Assembly: GCA_942492635.1 (NCBI GenBank)
Contig: CALOFP010000001.1
Location: 558,001-622,000, forward strand
Direction: 5' to 3'
Origin: CALOFP01 sp942492635
Lineage (GTDB): Bacteria; UBP6; UBA1177; CALOFP01
DNA length: 64,000 nt
Shown piece by piece: positions 1 to 8,229 of the stretch (positions are counted from its first letter, which is position 1; every line of letters starts with the position of its first letter). The notes under the pieces are model-generated. The model did no database searches. It was given only the letters and a program-made list of their open reading frames with translations, and was not told where the DNA came from. The position numbers and the translations under genes were made by a program.

Positions 1-1714
1 CGGATCCCCGTCCCTTGAACGAGGCCTTTCCCTCCAGGGGAATCGGTGTGTTGATTACGGAGGAGATATCCCGAATGGAACCCGATATACGATCTGCGGC
101 AAAATCGACCCTGTTGTTATCGATATCTATATGGACGGAGGCTCCCCTTGAGCTGAAGCTCCCGTTTTCAGTTCGATTTGCGGTTATGTCGACCTTCATA
201 TCTTCAAGACGACCGGAAGCCTCAAGCTTGTCAAGCGTAAAGCCGGCGGCCGTAATGCTGCCGGAGGAGATACGGGCCGTTATTTCAGGATTTTCATAGG
301 CAGAATCGTGTATTTTTCCTGAAAGTGAAATCGGTGCGTCTGAAACATCCACTCCAGCTATACGATTCCCGAAGTTTTTGAAGTCGACCCTGGTTGCCGG
401 CTTTATGTTTATTGCAAAACGGTCCCCGAAACCGAAAAATGAGTTCTCTATGGCAATATCGGTTCGTTTGTCCGGGGTTGTGAGTCGGGCCTCCCTGGAG
501 AACACCTTCTCCCGCTCAATATCCACAGTTCCGGTCCCTTTCAGAAAAATCGGAGAGGAAGAAGCCAGGATCCTGTAGTCATCAACCGTGAGATCAAAAT
601 CTTTCACATTGAAATCGCTATCGTAATCGATCGCAAGCTTTTCTATATCGAAAAGAAAATCGGCACGCCCAGCAACAGAGAGATCGACCGGAATTTTCTC
701 CCCTACCCTCTCTATTATGTCGGATAATTCAAGATCATACAGATCAACGATGCCCTCTATCTTCATAGAGTCGAACTCGGAGCGTCCCTTGAGAGATGCC
801 ACGGACCTGTTTCCGTCGTAAATAAGAAGCCTGTCGAATACGTATCCCCAGCGGTTCAGAGCGAAATCAAGGTGAAAATCCCATAGATTCATTCGATCGA
901 TCCGCACATTCATACCGTTGATCTCACCCTTCAGGACGGGGCCGTTCTGCATGAGATGAAGGGCTGTGCTGCCCTTGAGAAAACCGCTTCCATCCAGATC
1001 GGCAAGTTTCATGACCGCACCCGCATCGATACTGAACTGGGCGTTGAGTGGAACATTTCCCCTTCCGCCTTTGCCGTAGAGGGAGAGAAAGTAACTGGAA
1101 ATGTAAAAGTCACTCAGCCGGTACTCTCTTCCTGAAGCTGAGAAATTTGCGGACATACTACCGGTTAGAGGACGTTTGAGACTCAGATCTTCAAAGGTTA
1201 TTCTTTCTATTCCGAATGAGTACTCGCCCCTGCCCTTGAGAAAGATATCGTCCAGGGCAACCTTCCTTTCTCCAAGATCCATTTCGACCGAAATATCCTT
1301 GATATCTATTTCAGCAAAAGGGAAGGGGGGAAGAGAGAGAGGGATAGTCTTCTCTCTCTTTTCTGCCTTGTCATCTTCTGATGACGATTTCATCAGGAGA
1401 TGTCCGAGCTTCACCCGTCCATCTGAAATGTGAAGAATTTCTATCAGCGGAGCTTCCTCGCCACTGTAGAGAGAGCGGTAGTTGAATGAAATATCGATTT
1501 TTCTGATATCCGCATCAAGAAAATCCTTTCTTTTGAGTTTCAGATTTTCAACGGAAAGTCGCACCGGAGAGAGTGTGAAAGAGTCGTAGTTGAGCGTAAA
1601 TCCGGCATATCGGGGAAGGACGGTGGTCAGGAGAGGTTTGACACCGAAGAAAACCAGCGTGAAAAAAAGAAGAATAAATAAAAATGTGTAGAGAAAAATT
1701 TTTGTTTTTCGCAC
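1..1714 (-). CDS. TamB/AsmA-like envelope protein, N-terminal part (runs off the window)
   Basis: The reverse strand is open from a GTG at 1714 to the window edge, about 571 codons with no stop. The product starts with a basic residue pair and one hydrophobic segment (about residues 5-24), a signal anchor. It continues as monotonous beta-rich sequence with repeated layers such as LKRKDF, IKDISVEM and FKGRGS, which is the texture of AsmA/TamB/DUF748 proteins. Family members span the periplasm from an inner-membrane anchor and are linked to outer-membrane assembly or lipid transport. An in-frame TAG six bases upstream of the GTG rules out a longer protein; the Shine-Dalgarno (AGGA) is very close to the start, so the start is only likely. 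The gene begins 14 nt after the 3' end of the upstream tRNA-Gly on the same strand and could share its transcript. The exact family cannot be fixed without the C-terminal domain. Confidence 0.7.
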   Translation of the reverse strand, partial: MRKTKIFLYTFLFILLFFTLVFFGVKPLLTTVLPRYAGFTLNYDSFTLSPVRLSVENLKLKRKDFLDADIRKIDISFNYRSLYSGEEAPLIEILHISDGRVKLGHLLMKSSSEDDKAEKREKTIPLSLPPFPFAEIDIKDISVEMDLGERKVALDDIFLKGRGEYSFGIERITFEDLSLKRPLTGSMSANFSASGREYRLSDFYISSYFLSLYGKGGRGNVPLNAQFSIDAGAVMKLADLDGSGFLKGSTALHLMQNGPVLKGEINGMNVRIDRMNLWDFHLDFALNRWGYVFDRLLIYDGNRSVASLKGRSEFDSMKIEGIVDLYDLELSDIIERVGEKIPVDLSVAGRADFLFDIEKLAIDYDSDFNVKDFDLTVDDYRILASSSPIFLKGTGTVDIEREKVFSREARLTTPDKRTDIAIENSFFGFGDRFAINIKPATRVDFKNFGNRIAGVDVSDAPISLSGKIHDSAYENPEITARISSGSITAAGFTLDKLEASGRLEDMKVDITANRTENGSFSSRGASVHIDIDNNRVDFAADRISGSIRDISSVINTPIPLEGKASFKGRGS

Positions 1715-1727
1715 ATCCTAAACCATC

Positions 1728-1802
1728 TGGCGCGGACAGCGGGGTAAGAACCCGCTACATCAAGCTTGGGAAGCTTGCACTCTACCGCTGAGTTACGCCC
1801 GC
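1728..1802 (-). tRNA. tRNA-Gly(CCC), atypical
   Basis: A 75-nt cloverleaf with encoded CCA can be folded: acceptor GCGGGCG with TGTCCGC, anticodon stem CAAGC/GCTTG around loop TTCCCAA (anticodon CCC), and T stem GCGGG/CCCGC. The T loop reads TTCTTAC, so the nearly invariant purine-57 and A58 are both T. The discriminator is G, where bacterial tRNA-Gly normally has U, and the acceptor has two G-U pairs. It may be a specialised or decaying gene rather than a normal decoder of GGG. Confidence 0.75.
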
Positions 1803-1874
1803 ATCCCCGAAAAAAATATACGAAACCGGAATAATTTAGTCAAGTTTTTAAGAGAAATTCTTGGGTGTTAATTA

Positions 1875-3932
1875 TTAAAATACAACCCCTAGCTCATGAA
1901 AAAAGAAGCTCCATATGAGAGACTTTTCATAGACTTTTTGATCAAGAGATTTTCCCCTTCCGTGGCCGCCCTCCTCGTCCACCCAGAGAAAGACCGGATT
2001 GTCCGAAGAGTTGGCATACTGGAGCCTGGCCGCCATCTTCTTTGCGTGCAGCGCGGCAACCCTCGTGTCGTTGGCTCCGGCCGTAATGAGAGCCGCCGGA
2101 TAGGATACCCCCCGAACCACGTTGTGGTAGGGAGAGTAGGACATGATTATGCGGCACATCTCAGGGTCCTCAGAAGAACCGTATTCGCACACCCAGTAGA
2201 TGCCGATGAGAAACCTGTGAAAACGAAGCATGTCCAGCAGGGGAACGGCGACAAGCGCCGCCCGGAAAAGATGAGGGTGTGATGTCATCATGGCCCCCGT
2301 GAGCAAACCTCCGTTTGATCCGCCCATGATTCCAAGCCTTTCCGGTCGGGTGAATCCCTCGTTAACCAGATATTTCATGGCCCAGGCAAAATCGTTGAAC
2401 CCGTTCTCCTTCTTATCCTTCATGCCCGCTCTGTGCCACCGTTCACCGTACTCACCCCCGCCACGGATGTTGGCGATTGCGTAGATTCCGCCTCTGTCAA
2501 GCCAGGGAAAAACGGTACTGCGGTACCTGGGATTGTAACTCACCCTGAAACCTCCGTACCCCGCAAGCAGGGTCGGAGCGTTGCCGTCCCGCTTGAACCC
2601 TTTTTTATACACCAGGAAAAGAGGAATTTTCGTACCGTCCTTCGAGCGGTAGAAAACCTGCTCCGTAGTGTAATCCTCAGCCCTGATCGCCGGAGCCGAA
2701 CGGAAAATCTGTTCGGGATCATCTCCCTCCCTGTAGCGGAAAATAGCCGGCGGATAGGCGAAGGATGAAAATTCGAAAAAGAGTTCATCCCCATCGGGAT
2801 CTCCCGAAATTCCCTCGACAGTACCGATTGTGGGCAGCGGGATCGTTTCGACTTCCTTCCCGTCGAGGGAGAAAATGCTGAGGCGGGATGAGACATCGAC
2901 CATGTATGAGACAACGAGTCGACCGGCAACAATCCCCCACTTGTCGATCACTTCGTTCTTTTTCTCGCCAACGATTCGTTCCCAACTATTTTCTCGAATG
3001 GAATAACGATCAACAGCATAGTTACCGGCACCGAGCCTGTTGGTTTTCGAGTAGAGATAGGCGCCGTGGAACATGCAGCTGAAAAAGGTATCGTGCCGAT
3101 TCCATATCGGACTCACTTTTCCCTTTTGGATATCGTAGAGAAGTAGTTTCGGCTTTCTTTCAGAACCTCTCGATTCCGAAATAAGAAGATATCTTCCCGA
3201 GCCGTCCAGCGTCAGACGCAGAAAGCTCCGTTTTCTACTCGCCCGGTACAAAGTTTCAACAACCTCCGAATCAACAGAACGGTATTGAACATGCTGAAAA
3301 TCAGATCCGTCAGGAAAAACGGTGTAGTAAAAACCCTTTTCATCCCCTTTCCACCTGACCGATGAGTACCTTGCATGGGCTACCGGTTCTCCGACATGAA
3401 CCTTGCCGTCGATATCGAGCAGGTGGAGCGTCGAATCCTCGGTCCCGCCTCTTGAAACTCCGTATGCCAAATATTTTCCTGAAGGCGAAGGAGACCAGAA
3501 ATCGACGGAACTCTTCCCCGAACCGTCGATGAGGATGGGATCCAGGACAACGCGCTCTTTCTCCCCCTCCCTCATGAATATCCTGTCATGGAGATCGGTA
3601 CCGCTGTTTTTTGAAAAGAAGTATCTGTTCATCCGTCTGTAGGGGAGAGAACGGCTTTCATGGGTCATAAGTTTTGAAAGTTCACTCCTGATTGCTTCGG
3701 TGTGGGGAAAAGAGTTGATCGACTTCTCGGTAAAAGCACTCTGTTTCCTCGTCCATTCCATCACTTTCGGATTTTTATCATCCTCAAGCCAACGGTAAGG
3801 GTCCTCCACCTCGATCCCGTGATAGAGATCACGAACAACCCTTCTTTCCGTCGGCGGAAAGCCCTCTTTGCGGCCTGCAATAGAAGCGCATGAAAAAACG
3901 AGGAAAATTATGAATAAAAATTTAAACTTCAT
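1875..3932 (-). CDS. prolyl oligopeptidase family serine peptidase (S9A), probable lipoprotein
   Basis: This 685-residue protein has the S9A plan of an N-terminal seven-bladed propeller followed by an alpha/beta hydrolase domain. The opening PPTERRVVRDLYHGIEVEDP and the nearby DPYRWLED are typical of prolyl endopeptidases. The catalytic residues are visible: Ser539 in GGSNGG, Asp622 in ANDTR and His657 in GGHGRG. S9A enzymes cleave short peptides after proline. The N terminus has a hydrophobic leader ending VFSC, a plausible but not ideal lipobox, suggesting export. It is a diverged paralogue of the protein at 8230-10389. It is transcribed away from the sensor pair at 4239-7528, which lies between the two paralogues. 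A G-rich Shine-Dalgarno precedes the ATG. Confidence 0.93.
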   Translation of the reverse strand: MKFKFLFIIFLVFSCASIAGRKEGFPPTERRVVRDLYHGIEVEDPYRWLEDDKNPKVMEWTRKQSAFTEKSINSFPHTEAIRSELSKLMTHESRSLPYRRMNRYFFSKNSGTDLHDRIFMREGEKERVVLDPILIDGSGKSSVDFWSPSPSGKYLAYGVSRGGTEDSTLHLLDIDGKVHVGEPVAHARYSSVRWKGDEKGFYYTVFPDGSDFQHVQYRSVDSEVVETLYRASRKRSFLRLTLDGSGRYLLISESRGSERKPKLLLYDIQKGKVSPIWNRHDTFFSCMFHGAYLYSKTNRLGAGNYAVDRYSIRENSWERIVGEKKNEVIDKWGIVAGRLVVSYMVDVSSRLSIFSLDGKEVETIPLPTIGTVEGISGDPDGDELFFEFSSFAYPPAIFRYREGDDPEQIFRSAPAIRAEDYTTEQVFYRSKDGTKIPLFLVYKKGFKRDGNAPTLLAGYGGFRVSYNPRYRSTVFPWLDRGGIYAIANIRGGGEYGERWHRAGMKDKKENGFNDFAWAMKYLVNEGFTRPERLGIMGGSNGGLLTGAMMTSHPHLFRAALVAVPLLDMLRFHRFLIGIYWVCEYGSSEDPEMCRIIMSYSPYHNVVRGVSYPAALITAGANDTRVAALHAKKMAARLQYANSSDNPVFLWVDEEGGHGRGKSLDQKVYEKSLIWSFFFHELGVVF

Positions 3933-4028
3933 AGCTCGCCCCCATTAACGGAATCACACCTTTCAACTTATGAGTACGTTCCGAAAAGGTCTTCGTATAT
4001 GGAAAGTATAGCGACGAGGACAGTTTCG

Positions 4029-4047
4029 TATTAATTCGAGATTAATA
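4029..4047. promoter_or_regulatory. inverted repeat in divergent intergenic region
   Basis: TATTAAT, a five-base spacer, and ATTAATA form a perfect 7-bp dyad. It lies in the 306-nt gap (3933-4238) between the divergently transcribed prolyl oligopeptidase and the substrate-binding lipoprotein. It could be an operator for a dimeric regulator. No convincing sigma-70 promoter pair was assigned in this gap, and nothing else was recognised in it. Confidence 0.3.
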
Positions 4048-4238
4048 TCAGCGGATATTGATCGATAATTCACACAAAACTGGACCGACGGGACGGCTTC
4101 ACAACAGCAGCTTACCTTTTCGGACCGGGCTCACTTCTATTTTAGCACTTTCCAGACACTCATTCCATCCGGGAAAGCTGTTGAGGGCACCGCACCTTTC
4201 TGCTAAAATTCACTTCAATCAACAATATGAAAGAAGAG

Positions 4239-5213
4239 ATGAACAAAACACTCCCGCTTCTCATTTTTCTCTCTTTTATTCTCTGTTGCGGTGAACCCCA
4301 AACTTCACCCGAAAAGAGATTGACAGAGGTCACGCTTCGACTTCAATGGCATATTCAGGCTCAATTCGCAGGATACTATGTTGCTCTGGATAAGGGATTC
4401 TACAGGGACGAAGGCCTCAACGTAAGGATCAGGGAAGGCGGCTACGGAAAAAGCAGCATAAAAACCGTTAAACACGGTCTTGAAGAGTTCGGAATCAAGT
4501 GGCAGGCCGACATTTTTGCCGATGGAGATGAACTCATTTCCATCGCCAACATAGTGAAGGAAAACGGACTTGTACTCATTTCAAAATCAAAAAAGGGACT
4601 AAAAAAACCGTCACAGTTAAGGGGAAAAACAGTCAGTGTCTGGTTTATCGGAAGCGAACTTCAGCTTCTCACTCTCCTTAGAGAAAATGGAGTAGCTCAA
4701 AATCAAGTAAAGATCATCGAGCAGAGATGGGACACGTCACAGTTTGAGAAAGGATCGTCTGACGCGGCGTCTGCAGTGGTTTACAACGATCTACCTTCAC
4801 TTTTTTCAAAGGGATACGGGAAAGAGGATATCAACATCATAGACTACGCCGACTACGGTCTCGGATTTCCCGGACAGTCGGTTTTCACATCCCGCGACTA
4901 CTACCGGGAAAACCCCCGGATTTGCGGATCCCTTGTCCGCGCCACACTTAGAGGATGGCGCTACACACTTGAAAACATTAATGAAGCAGTAGCGATACTC
5001 AAAAAGCACGACAGACACGACATTCTGGACAGTAAATTTCAGAAAGCACAACTCCAAGCCCTAAAAAAACTCATCAATCTTGAGCGTTACAAGCTCGGCT
5101 ACCACTATCCTGAAAAAATGAACCGTATCGGTGAGCACTACAAAAAACACGGCATAATAAAAAAGAATAAAGAAATCGAAAAAATGTACACAAACAGGTT
5201 TATAGAAAAATGA
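4239..5213 (+). CDS. NMT1/THI5-like substrate-binding lipoprotein, probable sensor input
   Basis: The mature part opens with LRLQWHIQAQFAGYYVALDK followed by GFYRDEGLNV, the hallmark of the NMT1/THI5/SsuA class of periplasmic binding proteins (Pfam NMT1). A signal peptide ends in a Cys-Cys pair, suggesting lipidation, though the lipobox is imperfect. I prefer the ATG at 4239 (324 residues): the leader MNKTLPLLIFLSF is clean from there, whereas the ATG at 4227 would place charged residues in front. The gene overlaps the downstream histidine kinase by ATGA, so the two are translationally coupled. No ABC permease or ATPase is nearby, which points to a ligand receptor for the kinase rather than a transporter subunit. 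Relatives bind thiamine-precursor pyrimidines or sulfonates; the ligand here is unknown. Confidence 0.88.
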   Translation: MNKTLPLLIFLSFILCCGEPQTSPEKRLTEVTLRLQWHIQAQFAGYYVALDKGFYRDEGLNVRIREGGYGKSSIKTVKHGLEEFGIKWQADIFADGDELISIANIVKENGLVLISKSKKGLKKPSQLRGKTVSVWFIGSELQLLTLLRENGVAQNQVKIIEQRWDTSQFEKGSSDAASAVVYNDLPSLFSKGYGKEDINIIDYADYGLGFPGQSVFTSRDYYRENPRICGSLVRATLRGWRYTLENINEAVAILKKHDRHDILDSKFQKAQLQALKKLINLERYKLGYHYPEKMNRIGEHYKKHGIIKKNKEIEKMYTNRFIEK

Positions 5214-7528
5214 GAAAAAACCTTCTGCCGGAAACCATACTTGGAAAAAATCTCATGATGCTGGTCATCACAGTCTCCCTGGCATCGCTGTATCTGATTC
5301 TCCACCTTCTTTTCCACAATGAAACGGTATCGATCCTGAACCAGGATCAGAAATCAAGAGACCATGAAGCGGAGTTCGATATCATGGAAGAGAAACTTCT
5401 CGACACCGAAATCCTACTCTTCCAGTACGCTCAGGGACTGGTTCCATCAAGTAAGCCGATGCGTTCGGCAATAGTGGAGAATGTATCGACCATCAACCTC
5501 TTTTTAAAAGAGAAACACTTTGCCGACCAGCGAAAATCACTTGAGAAACTGCTGAAACTCTACAAAACCCTCGAATCCGATACAGCTCTGTTGATGGGAG
5601 GTAACCTTTCGGAATTCCGGCTTGCAGGTTTGAACAAGGATCTTCACGAAACAATATTCGTCATGAAAGGTTTTGTGGAAAAAATAGAGCAATCCCTTGA
5701 AGAAAAGCGCCTGCGGGACAAGGAAACCGTGCTCAAGAACCTCAGGAGAAGCGGCTATCTTCTTTTATTCATAGTTCTTCTGATCTTCATTCTCGTTACC
5801 CTCCCCACAATTTTCAGGAGGCTGATCAAATCTCGATTGCTATTCCTGCAGAAAAACATATCCGAATTCAGCGGCGAAAACTTCGATCACAGAATAATTT
5901 ACGATAAGAACGATGAAATCCTGCCCGTTGTAGAATCATTCAACACCATGATCGAGACGATAAAGGAGAGAAACGCCGAGCTGATAGAATCGGAAGCGGC
6001 CTATCGGGCAATATTCAACTCCGTGGGAGAAGCAATCTTCGTGCACGACATGGATAGCGGAGCAATTCTGGATGTCAACGAAAAGATGCTTGATTTATTC
6101 AAATGCACACGGGAAGATGCCGTCAAGATGCATCCCGGAGACTTCAGCGAAGGAATTTTTCCCTACACAACGGAAGAGGCGAACAAAAAGATCCGCAAAG
6201 CGATTCAAACCGGCTCCAATCTCTTCGAGTGGAGATCGAAAGACATGGAAGGAGGTATATTCTGGTGTGAGGTAAACCTGATAAAGGCACTTGTGGGAGA
6301 GAAAAAGAGAATAATCGCAACGGTGAGGGACATCTCCGACAGAAAAGAATCGGAAGAAAGGCTGATCCAGATTCAAAAAATGGAGACTATCGGCAGTCTT
6401 GCCGGTGCCATAGCGCATGACTTCAACAACATTCTGGGCGGACTGGTCGGAACGCTTTCCATAATGAAATTCAAGAAACAGCATAAGGGAATACTGGAAT
6501 CGGACGAATTGGATCACTTTATGAGTGTGATGGAAAGATCCGCGAGAAAAGCCTCGGACATGGTAACCCAGATTCTTGCACTCTCCAAAAAGGAGACCAT
6601 GGATTTCACCACGGTTAATCTCAAGAGTATAATCCGCCACGCCATCACAATCTGCGAAAACTCATTCGACAAATCGATAGTAATCCGAAGCGAACTTCCG
6701 AGGGAGGATGCGACAGTAAGAGCCGACGCAACCCATCTTGAACAGGTCATTCTCAACATCATGATCAATTCATCCCACGCCCTCACCATAATGAGAAAAG
6801 ATCGTGAAGATTGGGGCGGAAACATCACAGTCTCTCTCAAAAAAGCAGTCAGATCAATTGTGGAAGAAACAGAAGAAGAAAAATTCTGGCACATATCAAT
6901 TCGGGACGACGGCATCGGCATGAAGAGAGAAACACTGGAAAGGGTTTTCGACCCGTTTTTCACGACAAAAGAAAAAGGCGAAGGCGAAGGGCTGGGACTC
7001 ACAATGGCATTTAATATCGTAAGACAACACGAAGGATTCATCGAACTCTCCTCCTACCCCGGAAAAGGAACTGCCACCGACATATTTATCCCCGCAACCG
7101 AAAAAGAGGAAAAACCGATTCATGTCGAAGAGAGAATCCCCGAAGGAAGCGGACTCATATTGATCATCGACGATGAAGAAATAATCAGGGAAATGGCGTC
7201 ATCAATGCTGAAAGAGTGCGGCTACACAACGATTGAGGCGGAAAACGGAAGAGAAGGCGTGGAAATCTACAAAGAGAAAAAGGATGAAATTGAAGCGGTT
7301 ATTCTGGACATGGTAATGCCCGTAATGTCCGGAAGGGAAACATTCAAGGAGCTTATAAAAATCGATCCCGAAATAAAAGTGCTAATGTCCTCAGGATTCA
7401 AGCGGGACGGCAGAGTACAGGAAACGATGGCCCTCGGCATAAAAGATTTCATAAAAAAACCATTCTCTCTCCAGGAACTTGCCGTAAAAATCGACGGCGT
7501 CATCAATCGGAAAAAACTGGACATCTAA
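5210..7528 (+). CDS. hybrid sensor histidine kinase with PAS and C-terminal receiver
   Basis: The domain order in this 772-residue protein is: TM1 (about 15-36), a periplasmic helical region, TM2 (about 182-204), HAMP, a PAS domain (about 262-380), a HisKA dimerisation domain, a HATPase_c domain and a receiver domain (about 650-768). His403 in AIAHDFNN is the expected phospho-acceptor. The ATPase has the motifs NIMINSSHAL (N box), DDGIGM (G1), DPFFTTK (F box) and GEGLGLT (G2). The receiver has the acidic pair IDDEE, Asp700 in ILDMVMP and the conserved Lys in IKKPFS. Its start overlaps the stop of the binding lipoprotein by ATGA. With no DNA-binding output domain, it probably relays phosphate to an unlinked protein. 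The small extracytoplasmic domain fits signal reception from the partner lipoprotein. Confidence 0.95.
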   Translation: MRKNLLPETILGKNLMMLVITVSLASLYLILHLLFHNETVSILNQDQKSRDHEAEFDIMEEKLLDTEILLFQYAQGLVPSSKPMRSAIVENVSTINLFLKEKHFADQRKSLEKLLKLYKTLESDTALLMGGNLSEFRLAGLNKDLHETIFVMKGFVEKIEQSLEEKRLRDKETVLKNLRRSGYLLLFIVLLIFILVTLPTIFRRLIKSRLLFLQKNISEFSGENFDHRIIYDKNDEILPVVESFNTMIETIKERNAELIESEAAYRAIFNSVGEAIFVHDMDSGAILDVNEKMLDLFKCTREDAVKMHPGDFSEGIFPYTTEEANKKIRKAIQTGSNLFEWRSKDMEGGIFWCEVNLIKALVGEKKRIIATVRDISDRKESEERLIQIQKMETIGSLAGAIAHDFNNILGGLVGTLSIMKFKKQHKGILESDELDHFMSVMERSARKASDMVTQILALSKKETMDFTTVNLKSIIRHAITICENSFDKSIVIRSELPREDATVRADATHLEQVILNIMINSSHALTIMRKDREDWGGNITVSLKKAVRSIVEETEEEKFWHISIRDDGIGMKRETLERVFDPFFTTKEKGEGEGLGLTMAFNIVRQHEGFIELSSYPGKGTATDIFIPATEKEEKPIHVEERIPEGSGLILIIDDEEIIREMASSMLKECGYTTIEAENGREGVEIYKEKKDEIEAVILDMVMPVMSGRETFKELIKIDPEIKVLMSSGFKRDGRVQETMALGIKDFIKKPFSLQELAVKIDGVINRKKLDI

Positions 7529-7789
7529 CAAAGCAAAACACCCACAAAACCTTGATTTTCCAATACCCTTTTCGACCACAGCTCTTAAAGGGGTGTCTCC
7601 GTGTGCCGTAATGAATTCCTGAACAACCCCGGTTCCAGATACAATTTAAATCGTCGAAATACGTTTATCCGAAAGCCGTAGGTGTGGAAGGATTATAGCA
7701 AATTATATTCCACTCCCCTTTTCCCGGAAACACCGAAGATAGTGACTCGATTCTTCTAAATTTTTGTAATATTATTTTCATAAATGTTT

Positions 7790-8170
7790 AAATATCGTTT
7801 CCGGTTCCAATCCGACCTAAAAAAAATATATTGGTCAATTAAGTGGCTTGGATGGTCATGGTATCAATAATTTCATGAAATTAGCTGCCATTTCAGTTGC
7901 AAAAAAAATATCACTATCCAGTATGCTGCTATTTTTATCTCAATATTTTTAATTTTATGATTTCAATGGCTGAACTGGCGTTGATATTTGTTCTCAGGGA
8001 ACTATAACGGCTGAGTTGGGCGAGATATTTGTTTTGTTAGGATTTCACGTGCCTATTTTGGGGGTGGTAAAAGTTTTTTCCAGGTCTCAGAAGTTCTACA
8101 ATTTTCAAGGTTCCTACGGATCAGAGTAATAACCCCTCCTATTTCCTCCCCTTGCAACAAGGGGAGGATT
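7790..8170. repeat. dispersed intergenic element, copy 1
   Basis: The 701-nt gap 7529-8229 has no convincing gene. From about 7790 it aligns by eye with 40185-40570 in the same order: TTCCGGTTCCAATCCGAC, then a GCTGCCATTT block, then GGCTGAACTGGCG followed by TTGATATTTGTT, then AACCCCTCC and a hairpin. It ends in a perfect 10-bp stem at 8145-8167 (CCTCCCCTTG, loop CAA, CAAGGGGAGG). The other copy has CTTA/TAAG at the loop-proximal pair, a compensatory change. There is no T-run, so it is not a classical terminator. Within the element, the GGCTGA..GATATTTGTT motif occurs twice about 40 nt apart. Confidence 0.65.
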
Positions 8171-8229
8171 TGAGAAGGAGGGCGGAGTATTTCCTACCCG
8201 GGCCCGAATGGCCCTCATCACTTATCTGA

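Noticed and set aside
15..1433. Forward-strand open frames at the left edge
   Set aside because: They lie opposite a continuous reverse-strand AsmA/TamB-like coding frame with far better protein character.
7557..7596. ACCCTTT/AAAGGGG pairing after the histidine kinase as a terminator
   Set aside because: The stem is short and bulged, with a long loop and no T-run.
8145..8167. The CCTCCCCTTG hairpin as a terminator for the adjacent gene
   Set aside because: No T-run follows on either strand, and the hairpin belongs to a dispersed element.
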